64,000 nt of DNA from an uncultured Planococcus sp. (GCA_947502505.1 CANNAE010000001.1:425265-489264), one strand, 5' to 3'. Counted from the stretch's first letter, positions 18,984 to 29,633 are shown. The notes: generated by a model not told the origin, from the sequence alone. Translations and numbers: made by a program.

Positions 18984-20696
18984 ATGAAGAAAAAATCGTT
19001 ACTCTGGCTCTTTACGCTGGTGCTTATCCTGTCTGCGTTCCTTGCGGCATGTGGCGGCGATGATGGATCCAGTGAGTCAGGCTCAGAAGGCGGAAGCTCT
19101 TCTGATGGCGAACCGCAAGAAGGCGGAACGCTTGTCTACGGTCTCGATGCTCCACCGGAAGGCCTGTTCTCTTCTGCATTTTATGGCATTGCCACTGATT
19201 TTGAAGTCATCGAACTATTCGATGAAGCGTTAATCAGCTATAACGAAAACTTAGAGCCAGAACCGAACGTCGCTTCTTGGGAAACCGAGGACAGCAAAGT
19301 CTTCAACTTCACATTCGAAGAAGGCGTGAAATGGCATAATGGCGAAGAATTGACTGTCAACGACTGGGTATTTGCGCTAGAAACCATCGCAGATCCTGAT
19401 TACGACGGCCCCCGCTATGCAAATGTTCAAACAATCGAAGGCGCTGAAGCATACCGCAGCGGCGACGCCGATTCCATTTCAGGGATCGAAGTGGTCAGCG
19501 ATTATGAAATCAATATCACTTTCGACGAAGCGCGAGTCAATAACTTAACCAACCTTTGGGCATATCCGCTTCCTGAATCCGTTCTCGGCGATGTGCCGGT
19601 CGCTGAAATGTCGGCTTCGGAATGGGTGCGTTCGACTCCAATCGGAATCGGGCCGTTCAAAATTGATAAAATCGTTCCTGGCGAGTCCGTCGAATTCTCG
19701 AAATTCGATGAATACTGGAACGGAGACGTCAATTTGGATAAAATCGTCCTGCGCGTAATCGACAACTCTTCTGTTGTTGGGGCTTTGCAGAACAACGACA
19801 TTGACATGATCTCCCTTCAGCCGGTATCCGGCCCTGAAGTTGAGCCTTTGGAAAACGTGGAAATCGTTACGTATCCTGGATTGACGTATTATTATGTAGG
19901 ATTCAAGCTTGGCAAATTCGATAACGAATCCCAAACGATCACAGAAGAACTTCCGAAATACCAAAGCAAGGAGCTTCGCCAGGCGATGATGTACGCATTG
20001 AACCGCCAGGAATGGGTGGATGCATTCTTCTTCGGCTATGCGGATGTCGTTAACAAGCCGGTACCGTCTTCCCACTGGAATTCAGCGGATGACAGCGAGT
20101 TGATTCAATATGAATACGATCCTGAAAAATCGAAACAAATGCTGGAAGACGCAGGATACGTCGATACCAATGATGACGGATTCCGTGAAGACCCGAATGG
20201 CGATGAGTTTATCGTGAAATTCTCCCACTATGCTACAGGCAACCCGACTTTCGAATCCCGTGCCCAGCAAATTGCACAATATTTCGAAGAAGTCGGACTG
20301 CGTTCTGAAGTGGAAATGGTCGAGGTGAACCTTTACTACGACATGGTCGAAAAAGATGATGCTTCCATTGAAACCTTCTTCGGCGGTTGGGGCACTGGAA
20401 CTGACCCGGATCCATCGGGCCTATGGAAAGCAGATCAATTATGGAACTATCCGCGCTACAACAATCCAGAAGCGGATCAATTGCTAGACGATGCACTTGA
20501 TATCGAAATCGTCGGCACTGATCAGGAAAAACGCAAAGAATTGTATGTAGAGTGGCAGAAGATCGTCAATGAAGACCTCCCGATGCTCTATATCGCGGAA
20601 CTTGAAGAAATCAAGGCATTGAACACACGTGTCGGTGGAGTTGAATATGACGTATCCGGTCAAAACAGCCCTGCTGAATGGTTCGTAACCGAATAA
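18984..20696 (+). CDS. appA: Oligopeptide-binding lipoprotein, AppA-like (SBP_bac_5)
   Basis: A 570-residue extracellular receptor for the App transporter. It begins with a lipoprotein signal peptide and lipobox LAAC (Cys near residue 23), then a Gly/Ser/Glu-rich linker, then the SBP_bac_5 fold. Family motifs include FTFEEGVKWHNGEELTVND and the late GGWGTGTDPDPSGLW. GGGGG-type ribosome site AGGGGGAAAAG lies before the ATG. It follows appF, and two strong hairpins separate it from the permease genes. Peptide specificity cannot be read directly. Confidence 0.93.
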   Translation: MKKKSLLWLFTLVLILSAFLAACGGDDGSSESGSEGGSSSDGEPQEGGTLVYGLDAPPEGLFSSAFYGIATDFEVIELFDEALISYNENLEPEPNVASWETEDSKVFNFTFEEGVKWHNGEELTVNDWVFALETIADPDYDGPRYANVQTIEGAEAYRSGDADSISGIEVVSDYEINITFDEARVNNLTNLWAYPLPESVLGDVPVAEMSASEWVRSTPIGIGPFKIDKIVPGESVEFSKFDEYWNGDVNLDKIVLRVIDNSSVVGALQNNDIDMISLQPVSGPEVEPLENVEIVTYPGLTYYYVGFKLGKFDNESQTITEELPKYQSKELRQAMMYALNRQEWVDAFFFGYADVVNKPVPSSHWNSADDSELIQYEYDPEKSKQMLEDAGYVDTNDDGFREDPNGDEFIVKFSHYATGNPTFESRAQQIAQYFEEVGLRSEVEMVEVNLYYDMVEKDDASIETFFGGWGTGTDPDPSGLWKADQLWNYPRYNNPEADQLLDDALDIEIVGTDQEKRKELYVEWQKIVNEDLPMLYIAELEEIKALNTRVGGVEYDVSGQNSPAEWFVTE

Positions 20697-20710
20697 ACTC
20701 AGCACAAACC

Positions 20711-20741
20711 TTCAACGATGGGCGATACGCCCATCGTTGAA
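20711..20741 (+). terminator. Perfect 14-bp hairpin after appA
   Basis: TTCAACGATGGGCG and CGCCCATCGTTGAA pair fully around the loop ATA. Only a short, interrupted T stretch follows, so it may act as a leaky terminator or as an mRNA 3'-end stabiliser. Confidence 0.7.
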
Positions 20742-20760
20742 TCTTTATATGAAGCTCTTA

Positions 20761-20802
20761 TGCACGGTAAGGGCTGTTTCGAGAAACAAGCCTTACCGTG
20801 CA
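20761..20802 (+). terminator. Second long hairpin between appA and appB
   Basis: Arms of 20 bases (start TGCACGGTAAGG, end CCTTACCGTGCA) pair at 18 positions. No T run follows. Together with the hairpin 20 bases upstream it would cap the appDFA part of the transcript. Confidence 0.6.
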
Positions 20803-20843
20803 CGAGAGCACAGCCGAGAACCTATCAGACAAGGAGAGTACCT

Positions 20844-21809
20844 ATGCTTAAATATTCGATTAGACGATTGCTTGGAATGATTCCGATGCTGATTTTAATT
20901 TCCATCGTGGTCTTCAGTCTCGCTAAACTAATGCCGGGCGATTCGCTCAGCGGAGAAATCGACCCGCTCAATACCGACCCTCAATACATAGCGGAAATGC
21001 GTGAAAAGCTCGGCTATAATGATCCGTTGCCGGTTCAGTATGTTAATTGGATCAGTGGCTTCGTCCAGGGGGAGTTTGGCAAATCCACGCGTTTTCAGAT
21101 TCCGGTATTCGACTTGATAATGGAAAAAATACCGAATACTTTATTACTCGGCATCACCGCGCTCATCATTACGTATATCATGGCATTCCTCATGGGCATG
21201 TATTCCGGCAGGCGGCCATACACTTTGGGGGATAATGCCATCGCAGGTTTCAACTACGTCATGTTGGCGATCCCGTCTTTTGTCGCTGCAGTTTTCGCAA
21301 TTTATATTTTTGCATTCCAATTAAACTGGTTCCCATTTGCCGGGTCCGTCGATATTTTGGCAGAGCAGGGGAGTTTCGAATACTATTTGAGCCGTATGCA
21401 TCACGTGTTATTGCCGGCGATTGTTTTGGGGGCGATGAGTACAGCGAGCTATACACAGTTTTTGCGCAATGACATCATCGAAAACTCCCGCAAGGATTTT
21501 GTCCGTACAGCGCGTGCCAAAGGGACACCGATGAAAAAGATTTACAATGTCCACATCCTGCGCAATTCCATCATTCCCTTGGTGACGTTCCTAGGATTTG
21601 ATTTCGCCGCTTTGATCGGCGGAGCGATTATTACGGAAACGATTTTTACATACCCGGGAATCGGGCAATTGTTCTTGGAGTCAGTGACGAGCCGTGACTA
21701 TCCGACCTTGATGGCTTTGACCATGCTTTTGTCGTTCCTTACGTTATTCGGTAATTTATTGGCTGATATTCTATATGGCGTCGTGGATCCACGAATTCGC
21801 CTGGATTGA
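20844..21809 (+). CDS. appB: Oligopeptide ABC transporter permease, AppB
   Basis: A 321-residue membrane permease with six helices and the family pattern LKYSIRRLLGMIPMLILIS at the N terminus. The EAA-type loop lies in DFVRTARAKGTPMKKIYNVH, and the C terminus ends DILYGVVDPRIRLD, typical of DppB/OppB. The ATG at 20844 follows AAGGAGAG; an upstream in-frame start would run through the hairpins and is rejected. appC begins 15 bases downstream. Confidence 0.93.
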   Translation: MLKYSIRRLLGMIPMLILISIVVFSLAKLMPGDSLSGEIDPLNTDPQYIAEMREKLGYNDPLPVQYVNWISGFVQGEFGKSTRFQIPVFDLIMEKIPNTLLLGITALIITYIMAFLMGMYSGRRPYTLGDNAIAGFNYVMLAIPSFVAAVFAIYIFAFQLNWFPFAGSVDILAEQGSFEYYLSRMHHVLLPAIVLGAMSTASYTQFLRNDIIENSRKDFVRTARAKGTPMKKIYNVHILRNSIIPLVTFLGFDFAALIGGAIITETIFTYPGIGQLFLESVTSRDYPTLMALTMLLSFLTLFGNLLADILYGVVDPRIRLD

Positions 21810-21824
21810 GGAGGAAGCAGTAAA

Positions 21825-22742
21825 ATGGCATCATCAACCACCATTACCCAACAAAAAAAGCCGGAAAGAAGCTTGTCTCCTTGGCAAATTGCCAGAAGGA
21901 AGTTCATCCGCAATAAATTAGCGATGATCAGTTCCTTTTTCATTGTACTGGTCACATTAATGTCGCTATCTGCACCGTTTCTCGCACCGGTATTATCCCC
22001 GCTTCCGGATATCTCTAAAGTGAATATCGGGGCGATGAGTATCGAGCCGAATGGCGAACACCTACTCGGCACGGATAAGAGCGGGCGCGATGTTTTGACA
22101 CGTTTGTTCTACGGAGGACGGATTTCGCTATTGGTCGGCTTTAGCGCAACGCTCATCGTCATCACCCTAGGGACGGCAGTCGGTGCCCTTGCTGGATTTT
22201 TCGGCGGCTTTATCGATAGCATTCTGATGCGTTTCACGGACTTCGTCTTGAATTTTCCATTCCTGGTATTTGTCATCGTCTTGAATACGATTCTTTATGG
22301 CATTGTGGATGGCCTGTGGGTCTTGATCATGGTCATCGGTGCGCTTAGCTGGGGAGGGGTTGCGCGGCTCGTTCGAAGCAAAGTGCTGGCGGAAAAAGAG
22401 AATGAGTATATCCTCGCTGCCTTATCGATAGGCTGTTCTCCGTTCAAAGTCATTACCAAGCATTTGCTGCCGAATGTCGTTTCGACGATCATCGTTCAAG
22501 GGACGCTGATTTTCGCCACAATGATCGTCATCGAATCAGCCCTTAGTTATCTTGGCTTTGGGGTTCCGCAAGCGACACCGAGCTGGGGCAATATGCTGTC
22601 GTCTGCTAATGAGCCGGATGTTCTGCAAGGCAAGCCGTGGATTTGGATGCCGCCAGCGATCATCATTACCTTGACGATTCTGTCGATCAATTTTATCGGA
22701 GAAGGGCTGAAGGATGCGCTGAACCCGAAATCATTGCGTTAA
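21825..22742 (+). CDS. appC: Oligopeptide ABC transporter permease, AppC
   Basis: The partner permease (305 residues) of AppB, of the DppC/OppC type. A cytoplasmic N terminus with WQIARRKFIRNK leads into the first helix, the motif LLGTDKSGRDVLTRLFYGGR is complete, and the C terminus is LKDALNPKSLR. Six helices are visible. It is the last gene of appDFABC and shares a bidirectional terminator with trpS. Confidence 0.93.
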   Translation: MASSTTITQQKKPERSLSPWQIARRKFIRNKLAMISSFFIVLVTLMSLSAPFLAPVLSPLPDISKVNIGAMSIEPNGEHLLGTDKSGRDVLTRLFYGGRISLLVGFSATLIVITLGTAVGALAGFFGGFIDSILMRFTDFVLNFPFLVFVIVLNTILYGIVDGLWVLIMVIGALSWGGVARLVRSKVLAEKENEYILAALSIGCSPFKVITKHLLPNVVSTIIVQGTLIFATMIVIESALSYLGFGVPQATPSWGNMLSSANEPDVLQGKPWIWMPPAIIITLTILSINFIGEGLKDALNPKSLR

Positions 22743-22745
22743 TTA

Positions 22746-22790
22746 AAAAAAAGGATGGATGAGGGGCATGCCCTTCATCCATCCTTTTTC
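22746..22790. terminator. Bidirectional terminator between appC and trpS
   Basis: A run of A, then GGATGGATG paired with CATCCATCC around a GC-rich centre, then a run of T. It can serve both converging genes. Confidence 0.9.
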
Positions 22791-22801
22791 ATATTCATGC
22801 A

Positions 22802-24080
<1,279 letters not shown>

Positions 24081-24085
24081 ATTTT

Positions 24086-24115
24086 ATTATAATACAAAAG
24101 AGATTGTTGCTGCAA
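24086..24115 (-). promoter_or_regulatory. Promoter of the trpS T-box transcript
   Basis: On the minus strand, TTGCAG, an 18-base spacer and a perfect TATAAT. Confidence 0.8.
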
Positions 24116-24124
24116 TATGCAATT

Positions 24125-24466
24125 CTATTGTTGATAAATTGCAAGTGAAATCGCCATCGCTAGCAATGTAACGCCACCAATAATTAGTAGTGGGGAGCTG
24201 GAGAAAGCCAACACTTCTGAAGGCAAGCGCATTTCGTCATCATCCAGAGTAGATTTGCTTTTGAAAAACTTGCGCATGCTCATTGTAAAGATGTCGAAAA
24301 CTCCTGTCTGGACAACGAAGACCCAAAGTCCGAAAAATACAAGGACACCCCCGTAAATAAAGGAGTTATTGATGTATGACAGCAGTGAAAACGGTTCGCT
24401 TCGGAAGAGCATTGTCAGCAACACTAGCACCTGCACAACAGCGATTCCGATAATTATTTTTCTCAT
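24125..24466 (-). CDS. DUF3899 family membrane protein
   Basis: A 113-residue protein with three hydrophobic stretches: residues 2-20, 36-58 and about 90-110. The middle is a basic/acidic linker with FFKSKSTLDDDE. This pattern fits the DUF3899 family of Bacillales, found between trpS and opp in relatives. The start ATG follows GAGGTG. It is divergent from oppA. Function unknown. Confidence 0.65.
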   Translation of the reverse strand: MRKIIIGIAVVQVLVLLTMLFRSEPFSLLSYINNSFIYGGVLVFFGLWVFVVQTGVFDIFTMSMRKFFKSKSTLDDDEMRLPSEVLAFSSSPLLIIGGVTLLAMAISLAIYQQ

Positions 24467-24637
24467 CAGTGCACCTCTATTCGCTCTTTATTGTAGAAGA
24501 AATAACAAAAAAAATCAAAAAAATATTCGAATTTCGACCTTAAAGAAAACGCTTACATGACGCGCTTTTCAGCCTATTGATTAGTTTCCTGACAGCATGA
24601 TTACTGGGGAAAGTGTAAAATATTCCAAAAAAAACGC

Positions 24638-24665
24638 TGTACAACAATAAATATTTATGTATAAT
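24638..24665 (+). promoter_or_regulatory. Promoter of the oppABCDF operon
   Basis: A perfect TATAAT (24660-24665) with a weak -35 box TGTACA 16 bases upstream. The region is AT-rich. Confidence 0.6.
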
Positions 24666-24678
24666 TAATCATGTACCA

Positions 24679-24693
24679 ATTTTTCAGAAAATT
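24679..24693 (+). promoter_or_regulatory. CodY box in the oppA leader
   Basis: ATTTTTCAGAAAATT matches the CodY motif AATTTTCWGAAAATT at 14 of 15 positions. It lies just downstream of the start point and ends before the AAGGGGG ribosome site, a position suited to repression when branched-chain amino acids and GTP are abundant. Confidence 0.8.
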
Positions 24694-24709
24694 TAAGGGG
24701 GCAAAATCA

Positions 24710-26422
24710 GTGAAAAACAGCAAGATTTTATGGCTACTTGGCCTGGTTTTGGTACTTAGTGCTTTCCTAGCTGCTTGCGGCGGCGGAGATGACACTGATA
24801 CTGGGACAGAAAACACAGACACAGAAGGTACGGAAGACGCAGAAGGTAACGGCGGAGAGCCTGATTCTGTACAAGAACTAAACTTGATCGAAGGAGCAGA
24901 AATTCCATCAATGGATTCTTCGATTGCTGAGGATGCAGTAGCATTTAACATCCTTAACAACGTAAACGAAGGTTTGTTCCGTTTAAACCAAGAAAACATT
25001 GCTGAACCTGCACTTGCTGAAAGCGAGCCTGAGATCAGTGAAGACGGCTTGACTTACACGTTCAAACTGCGTGATGCTAACTGGTCGGACGGTACACCGA
25101 TCACAGCTAACGATTTCGTCTATGCTTGGCAGCGCGCGATTGACCCAGAAACTGGTTCACCTTACGGACCATACATGATGGCTGGAACAATCAAAAACGC
25201 TAAAGAAGTATCTGAAGGGGACATGGAAGTTTCTGAACTAGGAATCACGGCTGAAGACGACAAAACACTTGTTGTAGAACTTGAGCGCCCAACTCCTTAC
25301 TTCATGTCATTGATGGCTTTTGGTACATTCTACCCATTGAACGAAGAATTCGTTACTGAGCAAGGCGATGATTACGCTTCAAACTCTGAAACAATCCTAT
25401 ACAACGGACCGTTTACTCTTACGAACTGGGATGGCACTGGCCTGACTTGGACAATGGAGAAAAACGCTGAGTACTGGGATGCTGAAACTGTTCAACTTGA
25501 AACAGTTAACGTTGACGTTGTAAAAGAAACTTCAACAGCAGTTAACCTTTACCAATCAGGTGAAAAAGACCGTGTCGGACTTTCTGGTGAATTCGCAATG
25601 CAATATGCTGAAGATCCAGAAGTGGTAAAAGAACTTGAACCGACTTTGTTCTACTTGAAATTCAACCAAGAGCGTAACGGAGAAGAAACTCCACTTGCTA
25701 ACGAAAACATCCGTAAAGCAATCGCTACTGGTTTCAACAAACAAGATCTAGTAGATGTAGTTCTAGCTAACGGATCTCTTCCAGCTAACTACCTAGTACC
25801 AACTGATTTCACTTTCAACGAAGCGGGCGAAGACTTCCGTGATATCAACGGAGACATGCTGTCATTCAACGCTGAAGAAGCGAAAACTTATTGGGAAAAA
25901 GGCCTAGAGGAAATCGGCGAAACAGAAGTGACATTGGAACTTCTTGGAGGCGACTCTGAACTTGCTGGTAAAATGGATGCTTACTTGAAAGAGCAACTTG
26001 AAACAAACCTTGAAGGTCTAACAGTTAACTTGAAAGCTGTACCATTCGGCGTACGCCTTGAGCTTGATGAAGCACAAGACTACGATATCCAAAACTCTGG
26101 ATGGGGCCCTGACTTCCAGGATCCGATGACATTCATCGACCTATTCGTAACTGGCGCTTCTCACAACTTGATGTCTTACTCTAACGAAGAGTTCGATAAC
26201 TTGGTAGAGCAAGCTAAAGGCGAATTGGCACAGGATGCTGAAGGACGCTGGGAAGCAATGGCTCAAGCTGAAAAAATCTTGATTGAAGAAGACGCTGCTA
26301 TCGCACCGATCTATCAGCGCGGTACCATGTCCCTTCAAAAGCCTTATGTTAACAACATCGTCAAACACCCATTCGGTGGAGATTACAGCTACAAATGGGC
26401 TTATATTTCCGGTAAGGAATAA
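24710..26422 (+). CDS. oppA: Oligopeptide-binding lipoprotein OppA (SBP_bac_5)
   Basis: The peptide receptor of the Opp importer, 570 residues. A GTG start at 24710 is chosen because AAGGGGG lies nine bases before it and the protein then opens with a proper lipoprotein signal (MKNSKILWLLGLVLVLS, lipobox LAAC). An acidic Gly/Thr linker follows. Family motifs include YTFKLRDANWSDGTPITAND and FVYAWQRAIDP. Codon use is skewed to GCT, CTT, GTA and AAC compared with its neighbours, as in very highly expressed genes. A strong hairpin follows the stop. It may also carry cell-wall peptides or signalling peptides; the ligand is not known. Confidence 0.95.
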   Translation: MKNSKILWLLGLVLVLSAFLAACGGGDDTDTGTENTDTEGTEDAEGNGGEPDSVQELNLIEGAEIPSMDSSIAEDAVAFNILNNVNEGLFRLNQENIAEPALAESEPEISEDGLTYTFKLRDANWSDGTPITANDFVYAWQRAIDPETGSPYGPYMMAGTIKNAKEVSEGDMEVSELGITAEDDKTLVVELERPTPYFMSLMAFGTFYPLNEEFVTEQGDDYASNSETILYNGPFTLTNWDGTGLTWTMEKNAEYWDAETVQLETVNVDVVKETSTAVNLYQSGEKDRVGLSGEFAMQYAEDPEVVKELEPTLFYLKFNQERNGEETPLANENIRKAIATGFNKQDLVDVVLANGSLPANYLVPTDFTFNEAGEDFRDINGDMLSFNAEEAKTYWEKGLEEIGETEVTLELLGGDSELAGKMDAYLKEQLETNLEGLTVNLKAVPFGVRLELDEAQDYDIQNSGWGPDFQDPMTFIDLFVTGASHNLMSYSNEEFDNLVEQAKGELAQDAEGRWEAMAQAEKILIEEDAAIAPIYQRGTMSLQKPYVNNIVKHPFGGDYSYKWAYISGKE

Positions 26423-26462
26423 TTATTCCCAACTGAATGTACTTTAGGAAAACATAATAGAG

Positions 26463-26498
26463 AGAGAGTATATCAGGGGATTGATATACTCTCTTTTC
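26463..26498 (+). terminator. Intra-operon hairpin after oppA
   Basis: AGAGAGTATATCA and TGATATACTCTCT form a 13-bp stem with a six-base loop, followed by TTTC. This should end or protect part of the transcripts after oppA and leave less mRNA for oppBCDF. Confidence 0.8.
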
Positions 26499-26607
26499 TA
26501 CTGTAGATAAATTCACCGAAAATTAGCGGTATTCTGCTTAATCAGAAAAATACAGGTGTCAAATGATGCTTGATATAAATAGAGCGATTTTATTTTGGAG
26601 GTGCACC

Positions 26608-27543
26608 ATGGCACGCTATATTGGAAAAAGATTAATTTATATGTTCATCACCTTAGCGCTTATTGCCACGTTTACATTTTTCTTGATGAAAATATTACCA
26701 GGTTCCCCAATTGCTTCCGCAGATAAGCTATCTCCTGAACAACGGGCAGTCGTAGAGGCACGGTACGGACTGGACCAACCCCTTCCTGTTCAATATTTCG
26801 ATTATATGTTTGGCTTGCTACAAGGCGATTTGGGTATTTCGATTAACCAATTCAAAGGCGCAAACGTAACGGATGTTATTTTAAGCCGCATGGGGCCGTC
26901 AGCCCAGATCGGATTCCAGGGAATGCTCCTCGGAACTGTGCTCGGAATCCTGTTCGGAATGGTCGCGGCGCTCAGGCAAAACACATGGGTGGATTACGGA
27001 AGTACGATCGTCGCGATTATCGGTATATCCATTCCATCATTTGTTTTTGCATCCATGCTACAATATTGGCTCGGTTTAAAATTGGATCTGTTCCCAGTGG
27101 CACTGTGGAAAGATGGATTCATGTCCAGCGTATTGCCATCGATCGCATTGGCGATGTTCCCGTTGGCAACGGCTGCACGATTTATCCGTACAGAAATGAT
27201 CGAAGTGCTTGGCTCTGACTACATCACTTTGGCAAAAGCTAAAGGGGCGAGCGGATCTGAAATTGCATTTAAACACGCATTCCGTAATGCCTTGATTCCA
27301 TTGATCACAGTTCTTGGGCCAATGGCAGTCAGCATTTTGACAGGCTCTCTCGTAGTCGAGCAGATTTTTGCAATTCCTGGAATCGGTGAGCAATTTGTAA
27401 AATCAATCATGGTCAATGACTTCTCGATCATCATGGGTACGACTATTTTCTTCTCCGTATTCTTGATCGTCATCATCTTGGTTGTGGATATTTTGTATGG
27501 CGTCATCGATCCTCGTATTCGTCTTTCAGGAGGTAAGAGTTAA
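26608..27543 (+). CDS. oppB: Oligopeptide ABC transporter permease OppB
   Basis: A 311-residue permease with six helices. The N terminus MARYIGKRLIYMFITLALI and the C terminus DILYGVIDPRIRL are typical of OppB. The loop YITLAKAKGASGSEIAFKHA is the EAA-type contact with the ATPases. The ATG at 26608 follows GGAGGTG. An in-frame ATG 45 bases upstream lacks a ribosome site. The stop codon overlaps the oppC start by one base. Confidence 0.94.
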   Translation: MARYIGKRLIYMFITLALIATFTFFLMKILPGSPIASADKLSPEQRAVVEARYGLDQPLPVQYFDYMFGLLQGDLGISINQFKGANVTDVILSRMGPSAQIGFQGMLLGTVLGILFGMVAALRQNTWVDYGSTIVAIIGISIPSFVFASMLQYWLGLKLDLFPVALWKDGFMSSVLPSIALAMFPLATAARFIRTEMIEVLGSDYITLAKAKGASGSEIAFKHAFRNALIPLITVLGPMAVSILTGSLVVEQIFAIPGIGEQFVKSIMVNDFSIIMGTTIFFSVFLIVIILVVDILYGVIDPRIRLSGGKS

Positions 27544-28562
27544 TGACACAGAATTATGATAAACTTCCTCAAGATGCATTTACTCGCATCCCTAGGGATA
27601 CACAAGAGGCAGAGAAAATTTCTAAACCAAGTGTCAGTTTTTGGCAGGATGCTTGGCGCAGCCTGAAGAAAAACAAAGGCGCAATTATCAGTTTGATTTT
27701 ATTTGGCTTGATTGTCCTGATGTCTTTTCTCGGGCCAGTGATCAGCCCTTATGAACCAAACGACCAAACGATTACACACGCTAACTTGCCGCCGAAAATC
27801 CCGGTCATTGAAAACTTAGGGATCATGGACGGTGTCGGTACGTTAGGCGGGCGTGAAGTTGATTTGTACGAAATGAAGAACGTTGAACAGAATTACTGGT
27901 TCGGAACGGATGGCCTTGGCCGTGACATGTTCTCGCGTGTATGGAAAGGGACGCAAGTATCCTTGTTCATCGCCTTCGTGGCAGCAGCGATCGATATGTT
28001 GATTGGTGTCATTTATGGCGGGATTTCCGGTTATTTCGGAGGCCGTGTGGATGATGTCATGCAGCGTATCGTAGAAATTTTGACCGGTATTCCAAACTTG
28101 GTCGTCGTTATCCTCTTTATCCTCATCATGGATCCGGGGATACTCGCAATCATCATTGCCTTGACGATAACCGGCTGGACCGGGATGTCACGGGTAGTTC
28201 GTGGCCAGGTTCTTAAATACAAGAGCCAGGAGTTCGTCCTCGCAGCGCGCACGCTTGGCGCAAGCGACACCCGCATCATCTGGAAGCATTTGATGCCGAA
28301 CGTTCTTGGCGTTATCATCATCAACACGATGTTCACGATTCCAGGCGCTATTTTCTTCGAAGCGTTCTTGAGCTTTATCGGACTCGGGCTTCAAGCTCCG
28401 GATGCGTCTCTTGGGACTTTGATCAATGATGGATACAAACTGATCCAGTATCAGCCACACATCCTCTTGTTCCCAGCTGTAGTCTTGAGTTTGATCATGA
28501 TTGCATTTAACTTGATTGGTGACGGTTTACGTGATGCGCTCGATCCGAAGATGAAAGATTAA
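27543..28562 (+). CDS. oppC: Oligopeptide ABC transporter permease OppC
   Basis: The 339-residue partner of OppB. A long polar N-terminal region leads to WRSLKKNKGAIISLILFGL. The motif FGTDGLGRDMFSRVWKGT and the EAA loop EFVLAARTLGASDTRIIWKH are complete, and the C terminus is LRDALDPKMKD. An insert after the first helix, with PPKIPVIENLGIMDGVGTLG, is typical of OppC. AGGAGG at the end of oppB serves this start, so translation is coupled. Confidence 0.94.
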   Translation: MTQNYDKLPQDAFTRIPRDTQEAEKISKPSVSFWQDAWRSLKKNKGAIISLILFGLIVLMSFLGPVISPYEPNDQTITHANLPPKIPVIENLGIMDGVGTLGGREVDLYEMKNVEQNYWFGTDGLGRDMFSRVWKGTQVSLFIAFVAAAIDMLIGVIYGGISGYFGGRVDDVMQRIVEILTGIPNLVVVILFILIMDPGILAIIIALTITGWTGMSRVVRGQVLKYKSQEFVLAARTLGASDTRIIWKHLMPNVLGVIIINTMFTIPGAIFFEAFLSFIGLGLQAPDASLGTLINDGYKLIQYQPHILLFPAVVLSLIMIAFNLIGDGLRDALDPKMKD

Positions 28563-28577
28563 GGAGGAAAGCCTTAG

Positions 28578-29633
28578 ATGGAAAAGATACTTCAAGTAAA
28601 AGACCTCGAACTTTCCTTCAACACATTTGGTGGCGAAGTAAAGGCAATCCGAGGCGTCAACTTTGATTTATATAAAGGCGAAACATTGGCAATCGTAGGT
28701 GAATCCGGTTCCGGTAAATCCGTTACAACGAAATCGATTATGCGTTTGCTGCCTGAAGAAAGTGCAGAATTTAAAAACGGGGAAATCCTGTTCGGCGGGC
28801 GTGACCTGACGAAGTTGAGCGATAAAGAGATGCAGAAAATCCGCGGAAAAGACATTTCGATGATTTTCCAGGATCCAATGACATCACTCAACCCGACAAT
28901 GCCAATCGGGCGCCAGATTACAGAGCCGATTTTGAAGCACCAAAAAATCAGCAAAGACGAAGCGAAGAAAGTGGCAGTCGACTTATTGCGTCTGGTAGGT
29001 ATGCCAAAACCTGAGCTTCGCATGAAACAATACCCTCACCAATTCTCGGGCGGACAGCGCCAGCGGATCGTTATTGCCATTGCGCTTGCGTGCAATCCGC
29101 AAATCTTGATCGCCGATGAGCCAACAACTGCATTGGATGTAACAATCCAAGCGCAAATCCTGGAATTGATGAAAGACTTGCAGAAAAAAATCGATACTTC
29201 GATTATCTTCATCACGCATGACCTTGGGGTAGTAGCGAACGTAGCAGACCGTGTAGCCGTTATGTATGGCGGGAAAATTGTGGAGATCGGCACAGTCGAT
29301 GAGATCTTCTACAATCCGCAGCATCCTTACACATGGGGGCTTCTCAGCTCGATGCCGTCGATGGATGCAGAAGATGCGAAACTTTATGCGATTCCTGGCA
29401 CGCCGCCGGATCTATTGGATCCGCCACAAGGCGATGCATTTGCGTTGCGCAGTGAATACGCGATGAAGATCGATATGGAACAGCCACCGCCGTTCTTTAA
29501 AGTCAGCGATACACATATGGCAGCTACATGGCTTCTACACCCGGATGCACCGACAGTCGAACCGCCTGAAATGGTCATCGAACGGATGAAGAAGTTCCCT
29601 GGTAGCCGCTATTATGAAGGGAGCGCAAATTGA
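28578..29633 (+). CDS. oppD: Oligopeptide ABC transporter ATPase OppD
   Basis: A 351-residue ABC ATPase. Walker A is GESGSGKS, the signature is FSGGQRQR, Walker B is [12 protein letters not shown], and the H loop is ITHDLG. The C-terminal domain continues with PGTPPDLLDPPQGDAFA and, unlike AppD, lacks the four-Cys cluster, so no iron-sulfur site is expected. It follows oppC by 15 bases and overlaps the oppF start by one base. Confidence 0.94.
   Translation: MEKILQVKDLELSFNTFGGEVKAIRGVNFDLYKGETLAIVGESGSGKSVTTKSIMRLLPEESAEFKNGEILFGGRDLTKLSDKEMQKIRGKDISMIFQDPMTSLNPTMPIGRQITEPILKHQKISKDEAKKVAVDLLRLVGMPKPELRMKQYPHQFSGGQRQRIVIAIALACNPQILIADEPTTALDVTIQAQILELMKDLQKKIDTSIIFITHDLGVVANVADRVAVMYGGKIVEIGTVDEIFYNPQHPYTWGLLSSMPSMDAEDAKLYAIPGTPPDLLDPPQGDAFALRSEYAMKIDMEQPPPFFKVSDTHMAATWLLHPDAPTVEPPEMVIERMKKFPGSRYYEGSAN

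Noticed and set aside
20718..20843. Longer appB with a 42-residue N-terminal extension
   Set aside because: The extension runs through two strong hairpins, while the ATG at 20,844 has AAGGAG and the family N terminus.
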